Assembly (NCBI GenBank): GCA_945862005.1
Contig: CAMAWQ010000002.1
Coordinates: 1-50,292 of the forward strand
DNA length: 50,292 bases
From: Hylemonella gracilis
GTDB taxonomy: Bacteria > Pseudomonadota > Gammaproteobacteria > Burkholderiales > Burkholderiaceae_C
Reading direction: 5' to 3'
Both the position numbers and the translations under genes were made by a program. The notes beneath the pieces were generated by a model. The model was not told the DNA's origin. It worked only from the letters and a program-made list of their open reading frames with translations, and did not search any database. Positions 41,167-49,354 of the stretch are shown piece by piece (the stretch's first letter is position 1; the number at the start of each line of letters is the position of its first letter).

Positions 41167-42159
41167 TCAATCCGGCTTGATGCCAACGTCTCGAATGATT
41201 TTGCCAAATCTGACAAAGTCTTTTTCAATCAAAGTACTAAACTGCTCTGGAGTTCCCGGCATCACATCAAAGAACTGACCCTGTAGACGACTCTTGACAT
41301 CTTGCTGCGACAATAATGTATTGATATCTTGATTAATTTTTATAATGATTTCGCGAGGTGTTTTGGCAGGTGCAAGCAAACCAAACCAAACATCAAAGTT
41401 ATAACCTGCCAAACCCGCCTCTGCAACAGTTGGAAGCTCTGGTACTAAGTCGCTGCGCTTGGCACCTGCAACTGCAAACCCCTTCAATCGACCAGTTTTA
41501 ATATGTGGATTCATATTGGCAACTGTTGTAAATAAGACCTGAACAACACCCGCAACCGCATCGGGTATTGCAGCCCCGCACCCCTTGTAAGGAACATGCT
41601 GCATCTGAACACCAGCCATAGAGTTAAACAACTCTCCGGCAATATGCTGCGGAGATCCGCCGCCACATGAAATATAGTTAAGAGTACCTGGCTTGGCTTT
41701 TGCCAAAGCAATAAGCTCACGAATAGAATTCGCAGGAACACCCGCATTTACCCCAATCATAATTGGGGATGATGCCACTGTTCCAATAGGAGCAAAGTCC
41801 TTTAAGGGATCCCATGGGGTTTTATCAAATAATGAGGGATTGATAGAAAGGTTACTGGGCATCATAACCAGGGTATACCCATCAGGAGCAGACCTGGCAA
41901 CCTGATCTGCCCCGATATTACCCCCCGCACCTCCTCTATTTTCGACGACAACGGGCTGCCCCCACATATCAGAAAACTTTTGCGCCAAGAACCGGGCCAT
42001 TATGTCCGTACCGCCCCCAGCTGGATATGGAACCACTATTTTCACGGGCCTTACTGGCCACGTCTGAGCCCATGCGAAGGAATGGCTGCCAAGTATTAGT
42101 ACCGCTACAGCTGATACAAGGTTAATCACAAACCGATTCAATAAACTGTATTTATTCAT
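41167..42159 (-). CDS. TctC/Bug-type binding protein (copy 3)
   Basis: 330 residues. The signal peptide (about 1-32, ending SFAWAQ) is followed by WPVRPVKIVVPYPAGGGTDI and VVVENRGGAGGNIGADQVAR. ATG 42159 is chosen because AGGTGAG lies 6 bases before it. It is the first gene of the minus-strand group copy 3-SDR-copy 2-LeuC-LeuD-racemase-like. As with the other two copies, no TctAB permease is in the window. Base composition is among the most AT-rich in the window. Confidence 0.9.
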   Translation of the reverse strand: MNKYSLLNRFVINLVSAVAVLILGSHSFAWAQTWPVRPVKIVVPYPAGGGTDIMARFLAQKFSDMWGQPVVVENRGGAGGNIGADQVARSAPDGYTLVMMPSNLSINPSLFDKTPWDPLKDFAPIGTVASSPIMIGVNAGVPANSIRELIALAKAKPGTLNYISCGGGSPQHIAGELFNSMAGVQMQHVPYKGCGAAIPDAVAGVVQVLFTTVANMNPHIKTGRLKGFAVAGAKRSDLVPELPTVAEAGLAGYNFDVWFGLLAPAKTPREIIIKINQDINTLLSQQDVKSRLQGQFFDVMPGTPEQFSTLIEKDFVRFGKIIRDVGIKPD

Positions 42160-42168
42160 AATTCTCAC

Positions 42169-42443
42169 CTAATTAAAGTTTTCCATTTTTATGATTATTT
42201 TGCAAATCATTAAATAGGGGTAAACACTTGGTGAATTAGCAAATGTGTGTGGCTAGGGTAATACCTGTTGTTGCACTTGTTCCTAGCCCTTAGCATTCAA
42301 AGCTGTGTAATGCACAAGAACTCATACGCTGCTTGAGAAACTCGAACAGTGAATTCAAACCTAAAATTTGAATCAATCAACTTAGGATCGGCCTATTTCG
42401 TCTGTGTTTCGCAACATTCAAACAAGTCACTCAGCTTATCCAT
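42169..42443. other. Divergent intergenic gap with two hairpins at the right edge of the island
   Basis: The 275-base gap lies between TctC copy 3 (minus) and the VUT transporter (plus), with no convincing gene. GGCTAGG (42251-42257) and CCTAGCC (42282-42288) form a 7-base-pair stem around a 24-base loop. GCATT (42293-42297) and AATGC (42309-42313) form a second, short stem. The transporter downstream belongs to the queuosine-precursor family, for which preQ1 riboswitches are known, but I could not match a known preQ1 consensus. It probably holds promoters in both directions. Confidence 0.45.
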
Positions 42444-43148
42444 TTGCCTAAAAGAAACTACCGCTACTACGACTTCATTGTGGCCGCCTTTGTGACGGTC
42501 CTGCTCTGCTCCAACTTGATTGGCGCGGGTAAAGTAGCTCAGGTGGACTTGCCTTTCGTGGGCAACGTGGTGTTTGGAGCGGGGATTCTCTTTTTCCCGA
42601 TTGCTTATTTTTTTGGCGACATCTTGACCGAGGTCTACGGCTACGCGCATGACCGCAGAGCCGTTTGGTGTGGCTTTGGCGCCTTGTTATTTGCGGCCAT
42701 CATGGCCAGTGTGGTGGTGTCTCTCACCCCTGCTCCAGGCGAATACAACTCGTCTCTTCAAAATGGCTTAGAAATGGTGTTTGGCAACACCTGGCGAATT
42801 GTGGCGGGCTCCATCACCGCCTTCTGGATGGGCAGCTTTGTCAATGCCTATGTATTGGCCAAGCTCAAGGTGTGGACTCAGGGTCGACAACTGTGGTTGC
42901 GCACCATCGGCTCCACCGCCGCTGGAGAGTTGGTGGACTCAAGCTTGTTTTATGTGATTGCTTTTGCAGGCATTTGGCCCCTAGAGCAAGTGGTGACGGT
43001 AGCCCTGGTGCAGTATGTGCTCAAGACCTCTTGGGAGGTGCTGGCCACTCCCTTAACTTACGTGGTCGTGGGCTACCTTAAACGTCAAGAACAAGAAGAC
43101 TACTACGACACCCACACCAACTTCTCGCCCTTTAAAACGACACTTTAA
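42444..43148 (+). CDS. VUT family transporter, probable queuosine precursor transporter (YhhQ type)
   Basis: 234 residues and about six membrane helices, with the family signature FFPIAYFFGDILTEVYGY and a later GSTAAGELVDSSLFYV. YhhQ/QueT-type proteins import preQ0 or preQ1 for tRNA queuosine. The only usable start in view is TTG 42444 with no clear ribosome-binding site. The frame is open further upstream, but no ATG is found. Composition returns to the GC-rich style of the PGC, so it is probably part of the ancestral region rather than the island. It converges with the alpha/beta hydrolase gene. Confidence 0.85.
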   Translation: MPKRNYRYYDFIVAAFVTVLLCSNLIGAGKVAQVDLPFVGNVVFGAGILFFPIAYFFGDILTEVYGYAHDRRAVWCGFGALLFAAIMASVVVSLTPAPGEYNSSLQNGLEMVFGNTWRIVAGSITAFWMGSFVNAYVLAKLKVWTQGRQLWLRTIGSTAAGELVDSSLFYVIAFAGIWPLEQVVTVALVQYVLKTSWEVLATPLTYVVVGYLKRQEQEDYYDTHTNFSPFKTTL

Positions 43149-43157
43149 GGCAACCCT

Positions 43158-44081
43158 CTAAAGCGCAGACTCCAAAAATTGGGTCACTTCAAGCAGAGCC
43201 TCTTGGGGGCGCTCTTCTTGCATCAAATGACCCTGCTTGGGCAGTACTACGGTTTTGTATTGGGGCACCACCAGCTCATAGCTCTTGGCGTTGTCGCTGG
43301 GAATCATTTGATCTGTTTGGCCCCATAAAAGCAGTGTGGGTGCGGTGATGCGCTTCAAACGGTCAGCCGGGTCTGTGTTGATAGTTTGATTAGCCCGATC
43401 GATGATGGCTTGCCGAACACCTGGGGCCCTGAGCATGTCAAAGTAGCGGTTGAGCAAATCTTCTTGCAGCTCTTGGGCATCAAAAAAAGCCGGTTCAATG
43501 GACTTTTTGACCATGAACTTTGGTAAGCAGTATTTGATGGCGCTCATGAATGAAGGCATAGCGTAGGGTTTGGAGCCAAAATCTTCTGGCTTGGAATAGC
43601 CGTCGGGGGCCATTAACACCAATCTCTTGACCCGCTTAGGGTAGGCCGCCGCAAAGTTCCAAGCGATTTTTCCGCCCATGGAATGGCCCAACAACGAAAA
43701 CTCGGTGAGATCCAAATGGTCTGCAAAATGGGCTATAGCTTGAACGTCATCAAGGTCGGCGTATTTTTGGTCGGGGCTTGGGCCCGTTAAGCCAAACCCA
43801 GGCAAATCGAGGCGGATGACTCTGTACCTGCTTTCTAGCGACTGGGCCCAAACGTCCCAGGTTTGAAGGCTGGAGCCAAAACCGTGCAACAGCAACAGCA
43901 CGGGGGCATCTCTAGGGCCGGTGTCTTGATAGTGGATGCGCAAACTACTTACCACCACAAAATGGCTGTTGGGTGTGGCGTACTTATTCTCGAGAACTTT
44001 TCTGTCCAAGTCGGGCGTCCAAAGCCCAGCCACAGTGCCGGCCAACACAAGCGCCAAGACACTCATAGAAGTGAAAATCAA
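43158..44081 (-). CDS. Alpha/beta hydrolase downstream of crtC
   Basis: 307 residues. An N-terminal hydrophobic segment (about residues 3-20) suggests membrane anchoring or export. The hydrolase core has LLLLHGFGSSLQTWD (oxyanion), the nucleophile elbow LLGHSMGGKIA, Asp in LWGQTDQMIP and His in KQGHLMQEERP. It begins 26 bases after crtC on the same strand, so it is likely the last gene of the puf-crtADC transcript. It is not BchO (a separate copy lies at 7127). No role in carotenoid or pigment metabolism is established for it. Confidence 0.85.
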   Translation of the reverse strand: MIFTSMSVLALVLAGTVAGLWTPDLDRKVLENKYATPNSHFVVVSSLRIHYQDTGPRDAPVLLLLHGFGSSLQTWDVWAQSLESRYRVIRLDLPGFGLTGPSPDQKYADLDDVQAIAHFADHLDLTEFSLLGHSMGGKIAWNFAAAYPKRVKRLVLMAPDGYSKPEDFGSKPYAMPSFMSAIKYCLPKFMVKKSIEPAFFDAQELQEDLLNRYFDMLRAPGVRQAIIDRANQTINTDPADRLKRITAPTLLLWGQTDQMIPSDNAKSYELVVPQYKTVVLPKQGHLMQEERPQEALLEVTQFLESAL

Positions 44082-44107
44082 AGCATGCCCTTCAGATATT
44101 GGTGCAC

Positions 44108-45328
44108 TTAAGACCGGCGCGGCATTCTAAAAGGCAGCATGGCCTGCACCACCGGTGAAACTAGCCGCCCCGTGTGCAGCGTTTCATGAAAACTTACCAC
44201 GGGCTCACCCAACAAGCGACTTTGAATAACGGAGCGCTGGTAAAAAGGCGCATCTTCCAATTGGTGTTGCACCTTGACGGGGCCTTCTGAACGCATGCGA
44301 CGTGCCATGCCCCAAGCGGTTCTGGGCAAGGTTTGCCTGGGAGGCGCGTCGAACGAGCGCACCTGCCCATCTGGACAAAACTTTAATGCCAGCAAATGGT
44401 CAGTGCCTTGATGAGGTTGCACGTCGTACAACACGGCCACGCTGCCGTCTTGCAGCACACTGCGTGACCAGTCCCACTCTTTAAAGGGCAGGTCTATAGG
44501 CTCTATCCCTTCATTGGAGTCCAAATACCCTTGACCCGACCAAGACTGCTGAGGCTGCTGCAACTGCACTTCAACCCGAGCATGGGGCGCAATAGGTCCC
44601 CAGTGGTGGCGGGCTGCGGCATCTAAGGGTGTGCTGAAGTCAAACAACTGTGTGGGTAAAACGCTGACGCGCCCCTTGATGGGCCTGGGCCAAGGTACAG
44701 CTGTTTCGTTGATATGAATATGCAGCGCTTGCCCATCCCACTCCAAGTGGCTGGGCCCAATTACAAAACGATCTGCCGTACGGTGGGAGTGCGAAGCCCC
44801 TCGTTCGGTCATCGCCCAACGGGGGGCTGCTTTGCTGTACAGCGCCACATTCAAACAGCAATAGTGTTCAGGATCGACCACTTGGGGTGGCCTGGTGCTG
44901 CGGCGCGCCCACGCGTAATAGGGAGAAAACACACTGCCCACAAAGGCAATGATGGTCAGGCCCCATTGGCCGTCATCACTCAGGGCGTCGAGGTACCACC
45001 ATAAGTAGCCGCCGGGTGGAACCGCTTGGTCGAATTGCGGTCGGCCACCAGGGCCTCGGCCGCCATGCGTCCCGAGAGCGCGGCCATCGGCACGCCCGGC
45101 CCCGGATGAATGCTCCCTCCCGCCAGGTAGAGCCCCTTCAGGGCGCTGCGCGCTAAGGGACGCGCAAAGGCCGCCATCCAACTGTGGGTGGCTTGGCCAT
45201 ACAGCGCGCCGCCCGTGGCCGGAAACAACTTGTGAAATTGTGCTGGTGTGGTGCATACCGTGTCTTGCGGGCTGAACTGCAGCTTGAGGCCACAGCGTTG
45301 AAGTAAGGAAAGACTCTGCTGTTGACAT
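44108..45328 (-). CDS. crtC: Acyclic carotenoid 1,2-hydratase CrtC
   Basis: CrtC adds water to the C1-C2 double bond of neurosporene or lycopene-type carotenoids. The conserved core begins at about 45034 (FDQAVPPGGYLWWYLDALSD) and continues with FVGSVFSPYYAWARR and HCCLNVALY-like sequence (HYCCLNVALYSK). Between the core and TTG 45181 there is no ATG, GTG or TTG in frame. The upstream ATG 45328, with GAGG 10 bases before it, gives 406 residues and overlaps crtD by about 349 bases in the -1 frame. I recall that Rubrivivax CrtC is reported near 44 kDa, which would fit this long form. GTG 44941 is a short alternative that loses the conserved WWY. Confidence 0.82.
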   Translation of the reverse strand: MSTAESFLTSTLWPQAAVQPARHGMHHTSTISQVVSGHGRRAVWPSHPQLDGGLCASLSAQRPEGALPGGREHSSGAGRADGRALGTHGGRGPGGRPQFDQAVPPGGYLWWYLDALSDDGQWGLTIIAFVGSVFSPYYAWARRSTRPPQVVDPEHYCCLNVALYSKAAPRWAMTERGASHSHRTADRFVIGPSHLEWDGQALHIHINETAVPWPRPIKGRVSVLPTQLFDFSTPLDAAARHHWGPIAPHARVEVQLQQPQQSWSGQGYLDSNEGIEPIDLPFKEWDWSRSVLQDGSVAVLYDVQPHQGTDHLLALKFCPDGQVRSFDAPPRQTLPRTAWGMARRMRSEGPVKVQHQLEDAPFYQRSVIQSRLLGEPVVSFHETLHTGRLVSPVVQAMLPFRMPRRS

Positions 45329-46542
45329 GCTTGTATCGCCTCATGACTTAAGGTGGGGGTGTCGCCCACAGCGGGCGCATTGACCAAACACAGCAAACGC
45401 TCTGGACCTTGGGGCACCGAATGGGCGCCACGGTCTTGGGCACAGATGTACACCGTGGGTTTTCTGGGCAACTGGTGGGCTTTGCAAATGTCGCCAAATT
45501 CGCTGGAGTAATGGTAACTTTGCTGAAAAAAGACGTTGTGCCGGTCCAGTTCAAAGCCCTCGGTGGGGATGAAGCTGGACCAAGTGATGGCAGACAACGA
45601 GCGCTCGGGCGCTTGGGCAGACACTGCCGCAATGGCCTCGGTACCAAGAAGGCCCTGACGCAGCGCCGCTGCATCGCCATTGAACACCACATGCTCGGTG
45701 GCCAAACGGCGACTGGTATCAGGCGAATGCGCTAAGGTGGAGCCCACGTGCACAGCAACCACCTTGCCGCCTTGCACCTCAATGCGCTCGCAGCGGGTGT
45801 TGAAACAAAACTCCACTCCTTTGGCCAGCGCATGGTCCATTAAGTTTCGGGCAATGGCATGCATGCCCCCTTTGACTGACCACACCCCGTCCCTTTCGAC
45901 TTGGGCAATCAACATCAAGGTGGCAGGTGCCTCCCAGGGCGATGAGCCGCAATAGGTGGCGTATCGGGCAAACAACTGGCGCAGTTTGGGGTCGGCAAAC
46001 TGCTTGCCTAAGCTGTCCCACAAACTTTTAAACAAGCCGATTTTTCTGAGCACGCCCAAGCCTTTAAAGCCCAGAGACCGGGTCAGGTTGAAGGTGCTGG
46101 GTTCGGCGCTGCCCATGTAAGCATGTTCAAGTGTGTCGAACAACTCTCGAATCAACACAGCAAACTGCTCATAGCGCTGGGCTTCTGCTGCACCTGCAAA
46201 TTCAGAAACGGCATGCACCGTGCGCTTATGGTCCGCAAACAAGTCGAGCTGGGAGCCGTCTTCCCAAGCGTGGCGGGCAATCACATCCAAGCGGTGCAGC
46301 TCAAGTTCGGCTGACAAGTTCAAGCCCACTTGGGCATAAATGTCTTCAAAAATATGCCTCATGGTGAACACCGTAGGCCCGCTGTCAATGGCCGCACCCT
46401 GAACGTGAAGCTGCCTAATCTTGCCCCCAGGGGTTTCGGCCGCTTCGATCACCGTGACCTTAAAACCCGCATCGGACAGCAACAGTGCGCTGACCAAGCC
46501 GGCCATGCCTGCGCCCACCACCACCACGTGTTCATCAGTCAT
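44980..46542 (-). CDS. crtD: Methoxyneurosporene/hydroxyneurosporene 3,4-desaturase CrtD
   Basis: This 520-residue FAD-dependent desaturase of the CrtI family introduces the 3,4 double bond after CrtC in the spheroidene pathway. The N-terminal motif is VVVVGAGMAGLVSALLL, followed by GGKIRQLHVQGAAIDSGPTV. The C-terminal segment is AGGSIHPGPGVPMAALSGRM. It is told apart from CrtI (28656-30200) by its place between crtA and crtC. ATG 46542 overlaps the crtA stop by six bases. A longer frame from 46593 lies inside crtA. Its last ~350 bases are also open in the crtC frame. Confidence 0.93.
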   Translation of the reverse strand: MTDEHVVVVGAGMAGLVSALLLSDAGFKVTVIEAAETPGGKIRQLHVQGAAIDSGPTVFTMRHIFEDIYAQVGLNLSAELELHRLDVIARHAWEDGSQLDLFADHKRTVHAVSEFAGAAEAQRYEQFAVLIRELFDTLEHAYMGSAEPSTFNLTRSLGFKGLGVLRKIGLFKSLWDSLGKQFADPKLRQLFARYATYCGSSPWEAPATLMLIAQVERDGVWSVKGGMHAIARNLMDHALAKGVEFCFNTRCERIEVQGGKVVAVHVGSTLAHSPDTSRRLATEHVVFNGDAAALRQGLLGTEAIAAVSAQAPERSLSAITWSSFIPTEGFELDRHNVFFQQSYHYSSEFGDICKAHQLPRKPTVYICAQDRGAHSVPQGPERLLCLVNAPAVGDTPTLSHEAIQACQQQSLSLLQRCGLKLQFSPQDTVCTTPAQFHKLFPATGGALYGQATHSWMAAFARPLARSALKGLYLAGGSIHPGPGVPMAALSGRMAAEALVADRNSTKRFHPAATYGGTSTP

Positions 46543-47305
46543 GAGAGGTTGGAGCGGCACTGAAAGCAAATTGACGTTGCTGCCACTGGCCATGAAGTTC
46601 TAAAACACGCATGCGTGTGAACATGGACTCAGAAAAAAAGGAATGACGGTGCGCGGCCTCAATGGCGCGCTGGTGTGCGCCACGCCTTGCATAGAGGTGC
46701 ATGGCCTCCCAGTTGCGCCAGACGCTGAAGGTGCATTGCCGCACCAAGGGTGCCTCGCCTAAACCCATGGCCAATTCGCAACCATCGGCTTGCGGCAATT
46801 GCTCTTGAGCCGCCGGGGCGTACTTCCAAAAGGCCATCGCACTGGCGGGGCGAATGCTGGCACGGGTTAAAGCGGCAAACAAGTTGGGGGTTTCAGGCGC
46901 CTCCAATGCATAAGCACCTTCTAGGCAGGCCTCTGGGGTCGTGACCCAGGGCATGGCATCCCATTCGCCACGAGAGCTTTGCACCGACATGAGGGCCTCG
47001 CAGCAGCTGTGTGCATGCTCACGGTAAGCGCACACCAACTCGCTGTTTAAAAAATCGCGGGCGTGGCTTAAGTTGTCGAGTACCGCAACAAGCCCTTGAT
47101 GACTGGAACTGGGCCTGAGACTGAACCCCCCCTCGTGCCCACTGCCCATGACTTTGGCAAACACCATTCCGGGCTGGCCTTTAAGGGCGCTAGGGCCTTT
47201 GACCAATCGGCTCCAACCCCAAGCACGATGCTGCAGTTTAAAGTCCACCAAAACAGCCACGACCACCCCTTGCACAGGAGTGGCGGGCGTTTCGCTAGAG
47301 GGCAA
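46535..47305 (-). CDS. crtA: Spheroidene monooxygenase CrtA
   Basis: 256 residues. CrtA inserts a keto group at C-2 of spheroidene with O2, giving spheroidenone, which is made mainly under oxygen. The family core is clear: WGWSRLVKGPSALKG, FAKVMGSGHEGGFSLRPS and CTFSVWRNWEAMHLYAR. No ATG is available near the N-terminus. The start is TTG 47305 or one of the following GTG codons (VQGVVVAVLVDF). It lies 8 bases behind pufC and overlaps crtD. Order pufC-crtA-crtD-crtC is as in R. gelatinosus. Confidence 0.92.
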   Translation of the reverse strand: MPSSETPATPVQGVVVAVLVDFKLQHRAWGWSRLVKGPSALKGQPGMVFAKVMGSGHEGGFSLRPSSSHQGLVAVLDNLSHARDFLNSELVCAYREHAHSCCEALMSVQSSRGEWDAMPWVTTPEACLEGAYALEAPETPNLFAALTRASIRPASAMAFWKYAPAAQEQLPQADGCELAMGLGEAPLVRQCTFSVWRNWEAMHLYARRGAHQRAIEAAHRHSFFSESMFTRMRVLELHGQWQQRQFAFSAAPTSHD

Positions 47306-47313
47306 GGCTCAAC

Positions 47314-48366
47314 TCATTTTTTGGCAACAACATCTCGTGTGGCCGCAGACTTTAAAAGCTCAGGAAAGTCCTTAGCCATTTGGGCGCCATTTAAAGGTTT
47401 ATAAGCGCCTTGGTGACAGGTACCGCAATTGATTTTGGCGGTATCGCCCAATGGCCCCAAACGCTCTGCAGGGAATGTAGGCTGCAAGGGCTCCATGTAC
47501 TCGTTGTTCAGGTCGCGCGCCATACGAATGCCATGCCAAGCCTTAGCCCTTTGTGGCGGACTGCCCTCCCAGCTCGAGAAAGAGTTGGTGTTGTGGCAAT
47601 ACGTACAGTTCACACCCAATGATGAGGACATGTGGGTCATAAGGCTGTAGGTCCACTCGGTTTGCTTGATGGAGTGGCGGTTGCCGTTAGGCAATGCTGT
47701 GGTGCCAGACACCCGAATGTCCAAGTCGCCGAGCAAAAATGGTGTGAAGGGGTCAGACGGCAATGAGGCCAGCTTGACACTTTCTGCAGCCAAGTTTTGG
47801 CCAGCACGCTCGCCAATAAAGTCGGCACCGCGGTGTTGGTCCGGCTCTTTGAACCAAACTTGCGCAGGTACAGGCTGACCGCGGTGACAGCTGTAGCACG
47901 TGACACCTGTTTGGGCCACGTGAGGCTGCCAGTCGGCGTTGATGTGCTGCGTCATTTGAATCATGCGCCGCGCCACCACCTTGGTGTACTTGCTGTCTTC
48001 TGCAAAGTTGGCCGGGTTGTGGCAGTAAGTGCAGCCTTCGTTGGGCGATACCCAGCTGGTGATGGCCACCATGTGGCGTGCAAACTGCCCAACGCTCAAG
48101 TCGCCTAAGACCTGAACATTTTTATAGACCTTGCCTGCCAAAGGCCCATCGCCAGAGGCTTGCGGTAAGGAGACCGGTGCGGTGTGAATGTCTTGGCTCG
48201 CCTCTACCGTGCGAGGGTTGTACACCTGCACCATGCCAGTTCCCCGGTAGCCGTGTTGCACGGACTCTATGGGGGGTCGTTCGCAACCTGACAACAGCAT
48301 GACAGCAGAGACGGCCAAAACAGCCAGCACGCCACTAGAGGCCTTTAAGCCTTGAAAAGGTTTCAT
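47314..48366 (-). CDS. pufC: Tetraheme cytochrome c subunit of the reaction centre, PufC
   Basis: This 350-residue periplasmic subunit re-reduces the special pair. A signal peptide ends in a lipobox (LLSGC, Cys28), so it is probably a lipoprotein. Four heme c motifs are seen: CTYCH at 112-116, CYSCH at 157-161, CTYCH at 254-258 and CGTCH at 314-318. The four motifs and their spacing in two pairs match the tetraheme PufC of Rubrivivax and Blastochloris. ATG 48366 overlaps the pufM stop (ATGA), so it is translated from the puf message. Confidence 0.97.
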   Translation of the reverse strand: MKPFQGLKASSGVLAVLAVSAVMLLSGCERPPIESVQHGYRGTGMVQVYNPRTVEASQDIHTAPVSLPQASGDGPLAGKVYKNVQVLGDLSVGQFARHMVAITSWVSPNEGCTYCHNPANFAEDSKYTKVVARRMIQMTQHINADWQPHVAQTGVTCYSCHRGQPVPAQVWFKEPDQHRGADFIGERAGQNLAAESVKLASLPSDPFTPFLLGDLDIRVSGTTALPNGNRHSIKQTEWTYSLMTHMSSSLGVNCTYCHNTNSFSSWEGSPPQRAKAWHGIRMARDLNNEYMEPLQPTFPAERLGPLGDTAKINCGTCHQGAYKPLNGAQMAKDFPELLKSAATRDVVAKK

Positions 48367-49340
48367 GGTTTCACTCCAGTCATCAGGGCAGGATCCACTA
48401 CAGCAGGAAATACAGCGGGGTAAGCGGGCGCCACGCCATGCTTGACAGCCCACAGGTACCAGTTGTCCACCACCGTGCCGGTGAGCAGAATGCCAATGCC
48501 ACCTGTTAGGGGACACAGAACCGCGAACCACCATGCCCAGCGGTGAATGGATTCCATCGTGGCGTTAAAGCCCATGGTCCACCGCCAAAACAATGCCGCA
48601 CGCTCAGAAGCGGTACCACGGTCGACAATTTGTTCAATTTCACGCTCTCCACCATATTTGGTGACCGCCAAAATCGTAGCGCCATGCATGGCAAACAGCA
48701 AAACAGAGCCGTACAAAAACACAATAGACAAAGCATGAAAGGGGTTGTAGAACAGGTTGCCATAGCGCAATGAGAACGCTGCAGTCCAATCCAGATGCGG
48801 GAAGATGCCGTAAGGAACCGCCTCAGACCAAGATCCCATCAAGATGGGGCGGAACAGACCCAACACCATCATGAGCCAGATGGCGGCAGCAAAGGCCCAA
48901 GCCACATGCGTGCCCATACCCAATTCGGTGGCTCTGCGGTACACACGAGCCCACCACAGCAACACCGAGGCCATAAAGAAGAATCCTGTGAGCAGGAACC
49001 ACCCCCCTTGGTTCATGGGCGGAATGCCCAAGCCGTAGGCTGGTGCGGGCGGCTCTAGTGCCAGCCAGAACAACTGTCGCACAAATTGAATCGGGTTCCA
49101 GTCGACCGAGGCCAACATGTTCATGCCAATGATCGTGAAGGCAAATACACCACAGATCAGTGAGGCCAAGCCCAAGCCCCCTAAGTAAATGGGACCCAAC
49201 TGCGCATTACCCAGACGTCCGAACAAATGGATTAAGAAGGGCTGTCCGCTTCGGGGACTGTTGCCATGCCCAAGTTCTACGCCATGCTGCACAGGGCCGG
49301 TAGCCTGCACAACGGTGAAGATGTTTTGATATTCAGCCAT
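48363..49340 (-). CDS. pufM: Photosynthetic reaction centre M subunit
   Basis: 325 residues. Five membrane helices, the M half of the heterodimer that binds the special pair, QA and iron. It begins [15 protein letters not shown], contains [10 protein letters not shown], and ends in the family style. Conserved histidines occur in [14 protein letters not shown] and [10 protein letters not shown], the chlorophyll and iron region. ATG 49340 has GGAG 6 bases upstream (a longer frame from 49394 is rejected). The C-terminus extends beyond the last helix as is common when PufC is present. pufL precedes it by 14 bases. Confidence 0.98.
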   Translation of the reverse strand: MAEYQNIFTVVQATGPVQHGVELGHGNSPRSGQPFLIHLFGRLGNAQLGPIYLGGLGLASLICGVFAFTIIGMNMLASVDWNPIQFVRQLFWLALEPPAPAYGLGIPPMNQGGWFLLTGFFFMASVLLWWARVYRRATELGMGTHVAWAFAAAIWLMMVLGLFRPILMGSWSEAVPYGIFPHLDWTAAFSLRYGNLFYNPFHALSIVFLYGSVLLFAMHGATILAVTKYGGEREIEQIVDRGTASERAALFWRWTMGFNATMESIHRWAWWFAVLCPLTGGIGILLTGTVVDNWYLWAVKHGVAPAYPAVFPAVVDPALMTGVKP

Positions 49341-49354
49341 GTGAGTCTCCTGTC

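Noticed and set aside
42241-42320. preQ1 riboswitch upstream of the VUT transporter
   Set aside because: The stems do not show the preQ1-I core (short stem with A-rich tail) or the preQ1-II pattern that I know, and no ribosome-binding site is sequestered. Kept only as an unexplained structure.
31272-42443. Insertion sequence, integrase or att repeats bounding the island
   Set aside because: I looked at both edges and found no transposase, integrase, tRNA or clear direct repeat.
44980-45328. crtC as a frameshifted pseudogene
   Set aside because: The frame is open with full conserved core and an upstream ATG with a GAGG box, so there is no need for a lesion; the overlap is reported as a finding instead.
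28656-46542. Two copies of crtI
   Set aside because: The second CrtI-family protein (44980-46542) stands between crtA and crtC, the position of CrtD.
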